Shown here: piece after piece, positions 63,425 to 64,000 of the stretch | Numbering within the stretch: position 1 is the stretch's first letter | How the letters are laid out: every line of letters starts with the position of its first letter | Assembly: GCA_028285205.1 (NCBI GenBank) | Contig: JANQQA010000371.1 | Location: 17,021 to 81,020, forward strand | From: Bythopirellula sp. | Lineage (GTDB): Bacteria > Planctomycetota > Planctomycetia > Pirellulales > Lacipirellulaceae | DNA length: 64,000 nt | Direction of reading: 5' to 3' | The notes under the pieces: generated by a model | Database searches by the model: none | What the model was told of the DNA's origin: nothing | What the model saw: only the letters and a program-made list of their open reading frames with translations | Program-made: the position numbers and the translations under genes

Positions 63425-64000
63425 TTGCTGAAGAGTGAGTGCTGCACCGTGTGCTGTCATGCTATCGCTAGACCGTTCGTCGCGTTGCTGCTGGGGGTCT
63501 TCCTGGTGCAACAGGGTGCTGGGCAAGTTCCATTCTCTGTTCAAGGTCCCGGAGTAGACGCGGATGATTTTCGAATTACCGAGTTCGCTTCAGGGCTGAA
63601 TTTCCCGGTAGGAATGGTCGAACTCGACGATGGCTCGTTGCTTGTAGCGACCAGCAACGGCAACAGCTTTTTCGGCAGCTCGTCGGGATCGTTAGTCCGC
63701 TTGGCCGACACCAACGGTGATGGAGTTTCCGACGTAAGCCAGACGTTGGTCTCCGACGTTCCCAGCGGGAAGCTCTCCGCGTTGCGACGATCTGGCGATC
63801 TCGTGTTCGCTACGGGGCAAGGTGGCGGCGCACCAATCGCCATTTATCGGCTTGGGGAAGACGTCGATGACCCGCTGACTCTGCAGGGCACGCTGACCAT
63901 CAACTACTCGGGAAGCTGGCTGCACCCGCATTCGGCGCTGGCGGCACGCCCGACACCGGGAGTTGCCGGTTCTCACGATCTGTTCTTCCAGCTAGGCTCA
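63425..64000 (+). CDS. Start of a secreted glucose/sorbosone dehydrogenase-like beta-propeller (truncated by window end)
   Basis: At least 192 residues, running off the end of the window. The start is TTG 63425 after AGAGG, or GTG 63449; both give a signal peptide (ARPFVALLLGVFLVQQGAGQ). The mature part has FRITEFASGLNFPVGMVELDDGSLLVATSNG and VRLADTNGDGVSD, the first blades of the GSDH/sorbosone dehydrogenase propeller. Whether it is catalytic, or carries a dockerin or PEP-CTERM tail like its neighbours, cannot be seen. Confidence 0.72.
   Translation, partial: MLKSECCTVCCHAIARPFVALLLGVFLVQQGAGQVPFSVQGPGVDADDFRITEFASGLNFPVGMVELDDGSLLVATSNGNSFFGSSSGSLVRLADTNGDGVSDVSQTLVSDVPSGKLSALRRSGDLVFATGQGGGAPIAIYRLGEDVDDPLTLQGTLTINYSGSWLHPHSALAARPTPGVAGSHDLFFQLGS

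Noticed and set aside
1..64000. CRISPR array, prophage, transposon or genomic-island boundary
   Set aside because: No regularly spaced repeats, transposase, integrase or phage genes were seen, and the tRNA-Leu is not followed by a duplicated 3' end or integrase.

Overview
The window looks like chromosomal DNA of a planctomycete, most likely order Pirellulales. The reasons are three DUF1559 pseudopilin-like proteins with the FTLVELLVVIAIIGVLVALLLPAVQAAR type of N-terminus, secreted proteins ending in PEP-CTERM sorting signals (several also carrying a dockerin motif), a Ser/Thr kinase paired with an ECF sigma factor, and a large stand-alone secretin. Base composition looks even throughout, and I see no transposase, integrase, phage gene or CRISPR array.

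Layout. 1-9.4 kb: general genes (hemerythrin-like protein, MEMO-family protein, PQQ-like propeller, SpoU RNA methyltransferase, DUF423 membrane protein, secretin) and a tRNA-Leu(CAA). 9.4-18.4 kb: a block of secreted or surface proteins, with three PEP-CTERM proteins, two metallophosphoesterases and one DUF1559 protein. 18.8-50.2 kb: a roughly 31-kb carbon-storage and redox island. 50.6-56.8 kb: a conserved hypothetical, an ECF sigma/Ser-Thr kinase pair and a Tat-exported GH10-like protein. 57.4-64 kb: two further DUF1559 proteins, a lipoprotein, a LacI-type regulator, a CBM9-like PEP-CTERM protein and the start of a sorbosone-dehydrogenase-like propeller that runs off the end.

The island is the main result. 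Its minus-strand arm encodes a phasin, pyruvate:ferredoxin oxidoreductase (nifJ), a dihydroorotate-dehydrogenase-like protein and propionyl-CoA carboxylase (pccB, pccA). Its centre holds phaR, a phasin-reductase fusion, nfnAB, a CBS protein and a cyclic-nucleotide-binding protein. Its plus-strand arm is a tightly packed 13-gene operon: phaA, phaB, phaE, phaC, an ABC1/UbiB-like kinase, methylmalonyl-CoA epimerase, both methylmalonyl-CoA mutase subunits, meaB and a four-subunit Na+-pumping methylmalonyl-CoA decarboxylase. Read together, pyruvate oxidation gives acetyl-CoA and reduced ferredoxin, NfnAB turns ferredoxin plus NADH into NADPH, and PhaB uses NADPH to make polyhydroxyalkanoate (PHA). 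The succinyl-CoA to propionyl-CoA branch conserves energy as a Na+ gradient and may supply C5 monomers. This resembles the anaerobic PHA metabolism of glycogen-accumulating organisms, but packed into one locus. That reading is inference from gene content.

Two details in the island stand out. One is an in-frame fusion of a phasin-like domain to a short-chain reductase, with a strong Shine-Dalgarno sequence in front of the reductase part. The other is a set of TGC-rich palindromic or repeated motifs in the promoter regions of phaR, both phasin genes, nfnA and phaA, which could be a PhaR-type regulon.
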